Shown here: piece by piece, positions 11,256-23,113 of the stretch | Layout: each line of letters opens with the position of its first letter | Numbering within the stretch: the first letter of the stretch is position 1 | NCBI GenBank assembly: GCA_011037195.1 | Contig: JAAEAF010002487.1 | Location: 1 to 64,000, forward strand | Length of the DNA stretch: 64,000 nt | Reading direction: 5' to 3' | Origin: Triatoma infestans | Taxonomy: Eukaryota; Arthropoda; Insecta; Hemiptera; Reduviidae | Translations under genes and position numbers: made by a program | Notes under the pieces: model-generated | What the model was told of the DNA's origin: nothing | Database searches by the model: none | What the model saw: only the letters and a program-made list of their open reading frames with translations

Positions 11256-11457
11256 TTCAATCATCCACTGGGCCCGTGAGTGTAGTAAATCCATTCTATT
11301 TTTAGAATGTTTTTGAAATTTATTCAACAACATATGAAATGAAAAATAATTTATTTTTGTAACAAAGAATAATACATGAAACTACAACATATTCATGAGA
11401 GTAAAACAAAACATAAAAAAATGTATATTACAAAATTTAATACAAAATTTGGAAAGA

Positions 11458-11682
11458 AATCAGTTCAGTAGTTAGCGCACTGTACTCGCGGAAGTCCGGG
11501 ATTTAGTCCACCAGAGCTGTTCTTAGATTTTCTCTTGCTAGGAGCTTCTACAGTTCACTGTCCAGTGATGGACAATGTTGTATGTAACGAGAGAACACTG
11601 TCCGGAGGCCGGCAGTGCCCTGAGAAGGCTCCGGGTGCCAATGACCATAGATGCGGACACGCCTTAGATAAAATAAAAAAAA
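11458..11682 (+). mobile_element. tRNA-like SINE, 5'-shortened copy 3
   Basis: It aligns with the tRNA-like and 3' parts of the composite SINE at 8958-9709 (A-box-like TTAGCGCAC, B-box-like GGGATTTAGTCC, then the shared block around 'tctcttgctaggagcttctac'). It lacks the 5' head module. The A-rich tail (11668-11682) abuts HLE copy C directly. Confidence 0.7.
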
Positions 11683-12626
11683 TCTGGTGTGAAACACTCA
11701 CACAACTTTCTCTTGCTTCAGTTCTCAAAATTATAATTGACAAATTTTATCGTTACTGTACCGAATTTAATGAAATTGGCAGAAACTGTGTAGTGGAAGA
11801 ACGAAATGAAAAATAATAGTTTTTAAAAATAATTTAGAATATTTTATAATGTGAATTTAACTTCAAAAAGAATGTATTTTACTTTCAGGTACTGTAAATT
11901 TAGATCATTAAACAAAGGCACAAAATCCCGTTAGGGTAACTCTTTTGTATAAGAGAATTCCCCCGCGAGAGAGAGAGAAATTCCAAAGAAGAGAGTCTAA
12001 CACTAGCTTTCAAAGAGTAAAGAGTACATAGACAGTCTGCACTTAGCCTTCAAACAACTAAGTCGCAATTTTGCTTCCAAAGCCAGAACACTTCAGGAAT
12101 CGCTCAGTGCCAATGATAGATATTTGCCCTTATTCTAGATAAACATCATTATATTAAGATACAGTGTGATATTGTAATATACTTAAGTTTACTAAGAGAT
12201 AATATAATTATTTATAAAACAGTGGTGACCTCTTAATTAATACTAATACTTCTCTCTTAACCGTATATACATACAAGCCCTTTTCGCTAAAACGCTCGTG
12301 CACAACCAGCTACTACAAATATACACACATCACCATAACACTACAACTGTAAAAAAAACTGTTCAGTAAAAGCGCACTTCCGGAATTTTGGCCATCTATT
12401 ATTTCCAATTAATTTTGTTTGGATGATAGAATTGTATAATCAACTATGATACCACTTTAGAGAAAAACATAACCCTATCCCTCCCCCAAAAGTGCCTTTA
12501 AATGAATTTTCCTAGAGATATGTTTTAAATACGGGACCTCAAAACGGATATTTCCGATCAAAAGGTTGATCACGAAAATTGGACACGATTACAATACTTC
12601 CTCTTACTAGGAGTAAGAGAAAGTAA
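11683..12626 (-). mobile_element. HLE copy C, broken
   Basis: One end is at 11683-11795 (hairpin, then 'caactttctcttgcttcag'). The other is at 12352-12626, ending in the CTCTTACTAGGAGTAAGAG hairpin. The two parts are separated by about 555 bp of other sequence, and most of the tandem units and the (GT)n block are missing. The intervening part includes a copy of repeat R3 (12215-12345). Confidence 0.7.
12215..12345 (+). repeat. Repeat R3 copy 1
   Basis: A core of about 110 bp is shared with 24060-24205 and 43830-43945: 'aacttctctct', 'acaagccc-ttt', 'aaacgctcgtg', 'acaac' and 'cacacatca'. Its class is unknown. The TG/CA-type ends of a full element were not identified. It could be the end of an LTR or a MITE. 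Confidence 0.5.
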
Positions 12627-13200
12627 AATATGTACATACATACAAAATTATCGATCGGTAAACTATCATTTTACTTAGCCATTCTGAAAAATTGATTCTA
12701 AGATCATCAGTTGACTAAAAAGTCTCGTATATTTCGATGCCCTGCTCTAAAACTCGTGTATCTCACAATAACAAAGGTTTTAATCTCTTTGATGATAACA
12801 ATAAAATTGCTTTTTGTTTATAAAATCTCCTTAAAATTAGATTCAAATTTTGAAACACCAATTGCAAACAGCAACAAGTGTTAATTAAATAAATTTGCCC
12901 TGAAATTTGATTAAACATATTTCATTTATGGAAAAGTTTATTCACAAGTTTCATTGTCCTAAAAAATTGTGACAAATCTTCAAGTAAAAATTATTTCAAA
13001 CTCGGAGTTCAAAAATTTATAAAAATCGATGAAGCTTCCTTCATTTTATTTGTCCTTAATCATTTGATTTTCTTCAAAAATCTATAATTTCATTTTGAAA
13101 GTGAATTTTGGAGATTTACAATCACATAGTTAACAAGCTAATTTGCATTGGCATCCAGATTGGGTAATCAATTCTGAAATTCTAGTTTTAAATCTGAATT
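12627..13200. other. AT-rich stretch left of the CR1-like LINE
   Basis: No gene or repeat was recognised. The right edge holds the left copy of the proposed LINE target duplication (13192-13200). Confidence 0.45.
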
Positions 13201-13690
13201 GACTGACTTTGGGGAGTGAAGGTCAGTGCGTTGTGGTGTGCACTTCGTGTCTTCATAAGCTTTGTAAATCACGGTCAGTGCTGCATTTTTGCATGATTAT
13301 ACTTTAAGCATCGTTAATACTACTGTGAAATTTTGAAGAAATTTTATCGAGCCAATTTGGAGAAATTAGTTAATAATTTAATTGTTTAAACTGATTAGAA
13401 GAGACTTGTTCAGGTATGTCTTTATGAACATTACATATAAGTGAAGTGGTGGGAGGTGCATACGTCATCGTAGTCTTATCTGTAACTTATATTTCCTAGT
13501 GTCAGCTGAAAGGGATTAATGTGTACAGTTATCGGTACGTCATTTGTTTTTACGAACTACGAACTTTGTTGTTATAGGAAGTCAATAAACTTTATAGCCG
13601 ATTTGATAAACAACATTGTTTATATTTTTATTACTTTTATTTTTATTTTCATATAGAAGTAATTGAAGCATTTTAAGTTTAACTTCAATT

Positions 13691-14511
13691 ATGTCGGACA
13701 CTGGAGACTCTATGAAGTCAGCTTTTGAAGCAATAATGTGTAAATTGCAAGATATGGATAAGAGGTTTATTGATTTAGAAAAGAAAATAGATAATTCAAA
13801 GTTAGAGGTGCTAGAGAACGTAAATAAATTGCTATTATCTCATAGCACAAGAATTGATGGAGTTGAAGAAAAGCTTAAAAAAATGGAAGAGAGGCTGAGT
13901 TTATTAGAACAAAAAACAAAATTTTCCAACACTAATCGTAGGAACAATATTCTTTTATATATTGTAAGAGAAACATCTGCGGAGTTGTATGAGGATCTTG
14001 AAAGTTTGGTGTTGGACATTATTTGTAATAAATTAGAGATTGGTATTAGCAAAATGGAAATTAATTGGCTTCAACGGCTAGGTAAACGCGATCCAATACG
14101 TAACCGTCCAGTTCTTATTAAATTAGCTTGCTTTACCCGCAAAAGAGAAATTCTCAGAATATCTAAGAAGCTCTCTGCTCTGGTACTAAAATAGGTCTTG
14201 CGGACGATTATCCCCCTGAGATGAGGAGCATTAGGAGGCAGCTGTTACCATACAAAATAGATGCCATAGAATCTGGTTTAAGATGTCATTTTCGCCGTGA
14301 CAAGCTGTTTGTTGGTGGTCAAATCTTTACGCTGGAGCGGCAGTTGAAACCGTTAGCTGGAGCACCTATATGCGAGAGTTCATCTTCGGACGATGTCGAA
14401 GACGCTAATACGGAACAGGATAATCGTTCGACTAAAACAATAAAGAATGTGGAAGCTAGGAAAACTAAAGGTAAACTGAAGAAGGGAGAAGTTAAGAAAA
14501 AAAAACACTGA
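13691..14511 (+). pseudogene. CR1-like LINE ORF1 (coiled-coil nucleic-acid-binding protein)
   Basis: ATG at 13691. The N-terminal 80 residues are a leucine- and lysine-rich coiled coil (repeating LEKKID, VEEKLKKMEERLSLLEQK). An RRM-like region with RRNNILLY and W-QRLGKR follows. One frameshift at about 14185-14195 splits the frame. The second half (14221-14511) carries RRQLLPYK and FRRDKLFVGG, then an acidic and lysine-rich tail. The role known for this protein class is RNA binding and assembly of the retrotransposition particle. With the frameshift repaired conceptually the length is about 273 residues. Confidence 0.75.
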
Positions 14512-14726
14512 CAGAGTTGAAGATACTTTAAAGAAGTGGTTAACCAAAACTCCGATAAATAATAGGCCAAGTACACGATCGAGAAGAAAAATTGTTTCAA
14601 GTCCGGAATAGCAATCAGATCTGTCACTGGATACCAGCAGTTGTTTCAACCAGGGTTCTTCTAAGGTTTATAATTTCTCAATAGTGAATTGAGTAATAAT
14701 TCTTTTGTTGAGACTCAATCTGATTC

Positions 14727-17700
14727 ATCATTTAATACTTTTAATTTTTTTTTCATGGAATGCTTGCGGTATTAAAAATTTATTTGATTTAGATGCCTCC
14801 CAAAAAGACTTGTTCAATAATTTTGATGTTATTGGTCTTAGTGAGACGTGGCTTATTGATAACAGTTTTCAAGTTCCCGAGTTTTTGAAAGATTTTAATT
14901 TTGTTTATAGTAATGCCACTAAAGTGGTGGGCTGGCTTTATGTATTGAGAATAATTTCTCTTTTAAAGTATTATTTACATTCAGTTACTGTTTAATTGTT
15001 TTCATTGATTTCTGATTGAGTCGTATATGGTGTGTTTAATATATTTTAAACCTTCTTGTGATATTAATAGTTGTATTGAGCACATTTCAGATTTGTTGAT
15101 GGAAATTGAAAATACTGATGATCACATTACAAAAATTATTATAATGGGTGATTTTAATTGCCGGATTCGAAATTTAAATGAATATAATGAGGAGATATTT
15201 GAGGATACCTGCTTCTATAATGACAGGTGTACCTTAGATAGAGTTGTTGATTCTAAGGGTAGGAAGCTGGTAAACTTTTTTGAGAATTTTGGATATATTG
15301 TATGTAATGGTCGTAGCCTCTCTGACTCACCTGGGAAATTTACTTATTTGTCTAATATAGGTAATTCGGTAATTGATTTAGTATGGGTGAATGGACCGAG
15401 CTTGAACGATGTTGTTGATTTTGAGGTTCTCGCTATTCTTGGCGTTTCTGACCATTCAGGTTGTCTGCTCAAGATAAAAAGAGGAATCTCCCTATTTAGT
15501 TCTGATAATCGTAACATTAATAATATGCTTGCACAGAGTAAGTTTTCTTGGAATGATAACCTTTTAGGAAATTATCAATTTTATTTAGCATCGACCTCAC
15601 TAATTTATTTTAATAGCTGTAAAGTGGATGAGCTTCTAGAAAACCTGTACAATGTTATTACTGTTGCCGCGACTAATTCTGGGACGGTCAAAAAAGCAAC
15701 TTTTCGGCAGAGGAAGTTTAAGGAGCATGTATGGGTTAATTATGACTGTAGAATGGCAAAGAAACAATTAAAACTTTGTCATAGGAAATTAAAAAGAAGT
15801 AATTTCGGCATGAATGAAGTGAATACTTATATTACTTGTCGAAAAGAATACAGGGCCTTATTAAAATCTAGTAAATTAAATTATCAGCTCTTTTTACAAA
15901 CCGCAATAGCCAATATTAAAAATTCCAAAGAGTTCTGGTCTGTAGTGAGAAATTTATCTCCAAAATCATTGCTTTGGAAATATTACTGTAAATGACTTCG
16001 AAAATTACCTCACAAATCTTTATCCTTCTAGATCCTTGCATACTCCAGCAGGAATGCTCGGAACTGTCCCATGTCTCGATTCGGCAATAACCCTTATAGA
16101 TTACAGGCTGCATTAAAATCTTGCAAAAGGAATAAAGCTCCAGGTGTTGATTTAATCGCAAATGAATTTTATACCATCTTAACTCCTGCATGGGAACTCC
16201 TTAATTTTTTAATCAAATTTTCACCCATGAGGTAGTACCTAAGAAATGGTTTGCTGTAGAACTGAGGATGCTTCATAAGAAAGGAAATCCTAAAGAGCCC
16301 GCGAATTATAGGGGAATAGCCCTGATTTGTTCGGTCGCTAAAATTTTCACTAATATTTTGACTTCGTGTGTAGCAGGCTGGGCGAGTGAAAATGGTACTA
16401 TACCCGATGAACAGTCTGGGTTTAGAGCTGGACGTAGTTGCCTTGACAATTTGTTCGTTTTGTCATCTGTAATAAGCGCATGAATTCAGAATAGGAGGAA
16501 TGTTTATGGGATATTTGTCGATATGAAACGTGCGTTTGATTCCGTATGTCATAACAAACTTTGGGATAAGTTATGACATAACATTCCTCTTTAGGTGTTA
16601 GTATACAAATTATAAACATTTTACAATCATGGTACAATAATGCCAGTTTTGTTATAAATTTTAATAATGCTTACTCTCGTAAAGTTGAGATTACTGAGGG
16701 TGTACTACAAGAAGAATCTATGTTACCGCTTTTGTTTAATTTGTTTATGACAGATATTGTCACATTTTTCCGGCGATCAAGAGCAGAAGGTCTGTCTATT
16801 TCTAGGACTTGCGACCTCCTAATGCTGCTGTTCGCCGATGACATAGTGATACTGGCAGAATCTTGGTTGGATGCGCAACGAAAATTGAGAATTCTCAATG
16901 CTTATTGTGAATCTACTGGTCTGTCTGTCAATACAGAAAAGACAGAAGTTGTCATATTTCATGGGAAAGGCAGGATCCTAAAACAGCGCCATTGGTATGG
17001 GAATAGGCCAATAGAAATGACCAACGTATTTGGGTGTCAAATTTAGCTCATCCGGGAAGTTTTTGCATGCATTGTCCCATTCCGAAAGAAAAGCGAACAT
17101 AGCAACCAATAGGGTCCCTACTATTCTGTTGCGATCTCGTGCAGATAGTTGGGACGCTATGATGACCATGTACAAAGCAATTGTGCGAGTAACTTTCCTG
17201 TACGGTGCCGAGTTTTGGGCTTGTCTTTATACTAAACGGGTTGAAGCGATTCAAACGCGTTTCTTGAAGAGCGTGTTGTCTTTGCTTATTAACACGCCTC
17301 ATTATTTGGTTCGATTGGAAACTGGATGTGAATGGTTGAAAGTGCCGCTACTATGTTCAGGGCTATGCTTAAGTGGTGGGTGAAATTATTGCAAATGCTC
17401 GATTCTAGATTGCCTAGGATCTGTTTTTGGAATATGGTCAGACGGGAAGGGGTGACAATTGATTACAACTGGGGTTTACAATTGAGGTCGCTATTAATAA
17501 TGGTCGGTGCTGATAATTTCTGGTTGGAACAGGATTTGCGTACTGTTCAGTCTAGCCTATCGGACTTGGTACTGAGAATGAGAAATCATTGTTTGTCATT
17601 GGATATAAATCGTGCTGTAAACTCTCAGTACAATACAATCTACAGGACTGTGGGCACACTAGGTGAGACTGAGGGCACTACCTTCGACTTAGAATTAATT

Positions 17701-18014
17701 TAAAAAAAATTAAATTTATATGCCAAATCCGGTTGTCCTCAGACAACTTGTTAAGATTTTCCATCTCTGGTAGATACTATTCGGTTCTGGCTAGTGAGAT
17801 ATGTATTATATATAACAGAGCACCAGAATCGTTGAACCATATTTTATTTACTTGTTCAGCCTTGAATCATTTAAGATTGTTATGCTTGCACGACTATGTA
17901 AGCAGCACTATTGCCGTTAGCTCACTATTAAACGATCTTCATCACATTCAAAAACTGAACAATATTTACAATTACTTTCTACACGCCATGTCACTAAGGA
18001 AACTTATAAATTAA
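14727..18014 (+). pseudogene. CR1-like LINE ORF2 (APE endonuclease + reverse transcriptase)
   Basis: The endonuclease begins with SWNACGIKN and GLSETWL (about 14755-14860). It continues after frameshifts with MGDFN (about 15142-15157), NSVIDLVW (15367-15390) and SDHSG (about 15448-15463), the family's catalytic landmarks. The RT shows NYRGIAL, EQSGFRAGRSC, FVDMKRAFDSV and the catalytic LLFADDIVI at about 16824-16850. A C-terminal PESLNHILFTCSAL region (about 17827-17865) closes the protein. No RNase H is seen. It is broken by at least five stops or shifts, including a TGA after VISA at 16481 and a Gly-to-Glu change in GVLQEES. Confidence 0.85.
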
Positions 18015-18648
18015 TAATTCCGTGTTATTTGTTTTATTTGATTTACTCTAAAGTGCCTTTATAGTTCAAGTTTTATGTATATTTATTTTCTTGCCAGAAT
18101 TAGCATTGTCCAGAATTATTATTTCAGTTTGTTTTTTGTTTCCGATGAAGTGTCTTTTATTTATTTATTTATTTATTTAATATATAGTTAGATAACATAT
18201 TCAATTTCCTTTAATTTATTTTTGTAGTTTGTTTCATTTTTGTAAACTAAATGAGTTATGTTTTATTTTACCTTGATTTTTGTATTCTATTTATTTGTCA
18301 TTTCTGTAATTTATTGTACTGACCCATCTCTATTTGTAAAAACTGAAGTTTAAACAAATAAATTGTCTATCTATCTATTTATCTGAATTTGCAAATGAAG
18401 TAAAAAATTCATCTTCACTTTCTTCTTGCAATTCCATAACAGCAAAGTTGATTTGAGCAAAATCACAATCTTTCACCTGGCTTTCGAAGAGTATCAACTT
18501 TCACCTGAATACCTTGATAAGGACAAATAAATCATAAATTGTTTTTTTTTCACTTTGATCTATAAATTTTTCAACTAGGATCAACTAGGTTGATCTTTGA
18601 TCTTCGCATCTTATGAATCTTTATTTATTGGGATCCAGTTACACTCGT

Positions 18649-19684
18649 TACTTTCTCTTACTCCTAGTAAGAGGAAGTATTATAATCGTGTCAAATTTTC
18701 GATATAGAGTTTTCACCGGAAATATCCGTTTTGAGGTCCCCTGAGTCCAAAAAAGTGGTTTTTAGCAAATGGTCTGTGTGTGTGTGTGTGTGTCCGTGTG
18801 TCCGTGTGTGTGTGTGTCCGTGTGTGTGTGTGTGTGTATGTATGTATGTGAACAGCATAGCTCAAAAACGAAAAATCGTAGAAAGTTGAAATTTGATATT
18901 CCGTTTAGAGGTGACTGTACGTTATCTGTCAAAATTCCTCAACCGGAAGTACCACTTTACTAGTTGGATTTTTTACTTTTTTTGCGATTTTCTCAAAAAT
19001 GGCTCCGACGATTTTCTTTAAACTTCAAACATCAACCACACATACAAAGAGCTACAACTTTTATTAGAAACATTTCTCCGGGAAAATGCACTGAAGGGCA
19101 CTTTTGGGGGAGGGATGGGGTTAGGTTTCCATCTAAAGTGCTATTTCAGTTTATTAGACAATTCTGCCATCTAAATAATGTTAATTAGAATTAAATATGT
19201 TGTTGAAATTCTGACTTTGAAAAAAATCGGATAACCGGAAGTGCGTTCACTTTACCACTTTACTAAATGATTTATTCACTTTTTCGCAATTTTCTCAAAA
19301 ATGGCTTTGACGATTTTTTTGAAACTTCTTATATAAACTAAACATGCAAAGATCTACAACTTTTATCTAAAACATTTCTCTGGGAAATTTCTTTTAAGAG
19401 CACTTTTAGGGGAGGGGTGGGGTTAGATTTTCATCAAAGTGGTATCTAGTTCATTATACAATTCTATCATCCAAACATAATTAGTTAGAAATAAATAGAT
19501 GGCTGAAATTGCGAGTTTCAAGAAAATTAGTAAACCGGAAGTGCGCTTTTACTGAACAGTTTTTTCAGTTTTCGACGAATTTCATTAAATTTGGTACATA
19601 AACTATAAAATTTGTCAATTATCATTTTGAGAACTGGAGTAAGAGAAAGTTGTGTGAGTGTTTCACACCAGATTTTTTTTTTTC
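18649..19684 (+). mobile_element. HLE copy D, near complete
   Basis: This is a good reference copy. Order: TACTTTCTCTTACTCCTAGTAAGAGG hairpin; 'ttttcaccggaaatatccg'; (GT)n at 18775-18845; tandem unit 1 and unit 2 with a period of 302 bp ('tctcaaaaat' at 18991 and 19293); a partial third unit; the inverted subterminal repeat GGAGTAAGAGAAAGT (19635-19650); hairpin GTGTGAGTGTTTCACAC; CAGA and a T run. No conserved coding frame. Known transposase or Rep/helicase motifs are absent. Confidence 0.9.
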
Positions 19685-19689
19685 TGGCA

Positions 19690-20756
19690 ATGCCTCCGCT
19701 GGTCAAAGCCGTCAACAATGCAGCAGGTTGGACCAATATTTCTAATTGTCGAATATTTTGTAAATATGGCTAATTTGAGTCACCTTTCTTTAATAATTAA
19801 AAAAAAAAAATTCTCTCTAATGACTGCTGTTTAATAATTCAACGATATCTTGGGACATGAACTAAATTTTGTTTGTTCATCATTCTAGTCTTATGATCAT
19901 AAACTTCTTAGAATTGAATAATTAATTATATGGTGAAAGTTTCAACTCTCAAACTTTGTCCCTTGGGGTGGTGCGCCTTCGTTTTTTTTTGTGGAGGTGG
20001 TACAAATCGTACAATACACTTAACTTCAGATCATTAATTATTGAAAAACGGACATTGTTTACACAAAGATATCGAAGATAAATTTCTTGAAAATATTTCT
20101 TTGTGGTTTTCCTATTTTTTTTTTTTTTTCAGGCCTAATTTTATTTTTATTTAAATTTAAAGTGTTTATTTTTTTAATTTAAATTAATTACTTATAAAAA
20201 AGAGATGACATGATCTCAGTTTACCAAATCTTTATCACTGGGTGCTTATATTGTTATTATTTGTTGGAATTTTTTATAATCACTTTAGTTATATTATTTT
20301 CCCTTTCTTCAAGGCCAATTTTTTTTTTCTTTAAATCTAAAATGTTTTTTTTAATTTAATTAATTAACTTGGAAGTAGATAACATGACCTTATTTTTACC
20401 AAATTGTTATCATTGAGTATATTTTGTAATTATTCGTTAGTTTCAAGTTCATTACCTAATGGAATTTTAAATATTAGTAATTAGTATTTTACGTTTAAAA
20501 CGTAGTTAATTAGGTCTTTAGTTGTGTATAGATACTTTACTTTTTAATTGCTATTACTCAGATTAATTTCAAATCGCTTTTCACGTATATCTCATAGTGA
20601 TTTCTTTTAACTTAGACTAAAAAATTAATAACACTTTGGAATTTGAAATTATTCCAAGTCTATGACAATATTTATTAATAGCGTTTTCACTTAGAAGCAG
20701 TAGAAACAAACTTTGTATTATATATAAAAGTATTTGTTGACCGTTGTTGAATTATG
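19690..20756. other. AT-rich stretch with no recognised feature
   Basis: It consists of T-rich runs and AT-rich sequence. Two loosely similar segments ('ttttattt...aaatttaaagtgttt' at about 20130 and 'ttttttctttaaatctaaaatgttt' at about 20320) suggest an old local duplication. No gene was found. Confidence 0.45.
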
Positions 20757-22141
20757 TTATGAAGAAATTTGGTGAGGATCGGTCAATAAAGAAACATTCA
20801 ATTATGCCAACGTTTCGACAGAGTTTCCTGTCTTTATCAAGGCTTTAAAATATATATAGATAGTCGTGAAGATGTGGGGAAAGAATTTTTAAACATACAC
20901 ATTTGTTACATCGCAGAAACATAAAAAAAAAAGAAAATTAAATTTACTAGTTTCATTTTTTATGTTTCTGCGATGTAAAAAATCTGGTGTGAAACACTCA
21001 TACAACTTTCTCTTACTCCAGTTCTCAAAATGATAATTGACAAATTTTTATAGTTTGTGTACCAAATTTAATGAAATTCGTCGAAAACTGAAAAAACTGT
21101 TCAGTAAAAGCGCACTTCCGTTTACTAATTTTCTTGAAACTCGGAATTTCAGCCATCTATTTATTTCTAACTAATTATGTTTGGATGATAGAATTGTATA
21201 ATGAACTAGGATACCACTTTGATGAAAATCTAACCCCACCCCTCCCCTAAAGTGCTCTTAAAAGAAATTTTCCCAGAGAAATGTTTTAGATAAAAGTTGT
21301 AGATCTTTGCATGTTTAGTTTATATACGAAGTTTCAAAAAAATCGTCGGAGCCATTTTTGAGAAAATTGCGAAAAAGTGAATAAATCATTTAGTAAAGTG
21401 GTAAAGTAAACGCACTTCCGGTTATCCGATTTTTTTCAAACTCGGAATTTCAACAACATATTTAATTCTAATTAACATTATTTAGATGACAGAATTGTCT
21501 AATAAACTGAAATAGCACTTTAGATGGAAACCTAACCCCACCCCTCCCCCCAAAAGTGCCCTTTCAATGCATTTTCCGGAGAAATGTTTCAAATAAAAGT
21601 GTAGCTCTTTGTATGTGTGGTTGATGTTTAAAGTTTAAAGAAAAATCGTCGGAGCCATTTTTGAGAAAATCGCAAAAAAGTAAAAAATCCAACTAGTAAA
21701 GTGGTGCTTCCGGTTGAGGAATTTTGACAGATAACGTACAGTCAGATCCCATGGTGACCTCTAAACGGAATATCAAATTTCAACTTTCTACGGTTTTTGG
21801 TTTTTGAGCTATGGTGTTCACATACATACATGCACACACACACACACACACACACTCACACACACACACACACACACACCATTTGCTAAAAACCACTTTT
21901 TTAGACTCAGGGGACCTCAAAACGGATATTTCCGGTGAAATCGAAAATTTGACACGATTACAATACTTCCTCTTACTAAGAGTAAGAGAAAGTAAAAATG
22001 TGTATGTTTAAAAATTCTTTCACCACATGTTCACGACTATCTATATATATTAAAGACTTGATAAAGACAGGAAACTCTGTAGAAACGTTGGCATAATTGA
22101 ATATTTCTTTCTTGACCAATCCTCACCAACTTTTTTCATAA
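20757..22141. mobile_element. Foldback (long inverted repeat) element containing HLE copy E
   Basis: The left arm is 20757-20928. The right arm is 20960-20978 plus 21995-22141. The arms are nearly complementary: 'cgttggcataattgaat' and 'ataaagacaggaaactctg' occur in one arm and their reverse complements in the other. The loop is about 30 bp. Without the HLE insertion the element is about 370 bp, a large hairpin with arms of about 170 bp. No coding sequence. The tip and target duplication are not defined. Confidence 0.8.
20979..21996 (-). mobile_element. HLE copy E, nested in the foldback element
   Basis: On the minus strand this is collinear with copy D, with tandem units about 303 bp apart and an (AC)n block at 21833-21880. 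Because it sits inside one arm of a palindrome, the opposite arm gives the empty site: '...ctgcgatgtaac-aaatgtgtatg...'. The ends can thus be placed to within two or three bases at an A/T run, with no target duplication longer than about 2-3 bp. Confidence 0.9.
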
Positions 22142-22348
22142 TATATTTGTATTATATCTCAGAATTCATTCAGTAGCGGATTTAACTAGAAATGAAACTA
22201 ATTAGAGACTTTCAAAAGATATTTAGTCTGCCTGCAATTATTATACAATATTATAAAATTCATAAATTTTATTCAATTCGCAAATTTTTTATTCAAGTTT
22301 AATTGCCTAACATAAACAAAAAAAAAATATAAGAGGGGGGTATTATAT

Positions 22349-22745
22349 TGTAACGTTTTTCCCTCTAAACTAGCTACTGCAACTACATTTAAGTGGGTTT
22401 GTTTAGATAAAATACTCTAAACGTCAATAAGAAAAACACCAATTTTTGTTGTTTTACACAATAAATTATAAATACAACACTTAATAATAATTAATTCACA
22501 GTTTAAACCACAAAAGTTCACTTTGTCCACTTTTTATACACTTTTCACAAACGTACACTTAATTTGTAACAAGAAAACTCTTCTAAACTGACTGTTGTCC
22601 CACTATTTATGCCGGTGGAGAAGGGTCTAGAACTTTCTCGATTCTTCTAGAGTGAGCTAGAGCGCCGCCAGCGCTTCCTAGCGGCCACTAGGAGAACTTG
22701 AGGTACCTACTTTCTCTCCTAGATCGCACCAGTGGCTGCGTTACA
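22349..22745 (-). mobile_element. Solo LTR, family LTR-A, copy 1
   Basis: On the minus strand it starts TGTAACGCAGCC and ends GGGAAAAACGTTACA, so the tips TGTAACG/CGTTACA are inverted as in retroviral-type LTRs. A TATA-like box appears as CCGGCATAAATAG on that strand. The 4-bp target duplication ATAT flanks it (22345-22348 and 22746-22749). At 397 bp, and with no internal sequence or second LTR nearby, it is a solo LTR. A 4-5 bp duplication suits Ty3/Gypsy or BEL/Pao elements; I cannot choose. Confidence 0.85.
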
Positions 22746-22749
22746 ATAT

Positions 22750-23113
22750 GTTAGTTATCAGACAAAAGTTGATAGTATCTGAACGTAATTAATTACATTC
22801 TAGACCAGAAGAGAGTATAAACCAGATAAGACTCTAATAACACTTAAAATCTAACATATCCCAAAGAATGCACACATCACTTTTTGCTGAAATATGATTC
22901 AAAATTAAAGTGAAAGTTTTTAATATCTGCCCAATTAGTATACAAAGTTTAAAGAATATAGTTGGACCCGTTTTAAAGTAAATTATGAAAAGCTTCGTAA
23001 GTCACAATTAACCGTTTATTACTTTTTGTTTTAATTTATAACACTAGCAATCATTTTTTGTAACTTACTAATAGATAGATGATGGAACCATTATATTGCC
23101 TTGAAATGGTAGT
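22750..23113. other. AT-rich stretch between two LTR-type repeats
   Basis: No coding or repeat signature was recognised. Confidence 0.4.

Larger units (their letters stand above)
13201..18380 (+). mobile_element. Full-length, degenerate CR1/L2-like LINE
   Basis: A roughly 490-bp 5' UTR is followed by ORF1 (13691-14511), ORF2 (about 14730-18014) and a 3' UTR ending in TCTATCTATC-type short repeats (18365-18380). A tail of short repeats and an APE plus RT ORF2 without RNase H fit the CR1/L2/Daphne group. The 9-bp repeat ATCTGAATT (13192-13200 and 18381-18389) may be the target duplication, although its first bases overlap the tail repeat. Several frameshifts and stops make this copy inactive. 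The element is about 5.2 kb, a normal full length. Confidence 0.8.

Noticed and set aside
18769..18963. Frame of repeated Val-Cys residues over the HLE (GT)n block
   Set aside because: It is the translation of a microsatellite inside a non-coding repeat and is not conserved between HLE copies.
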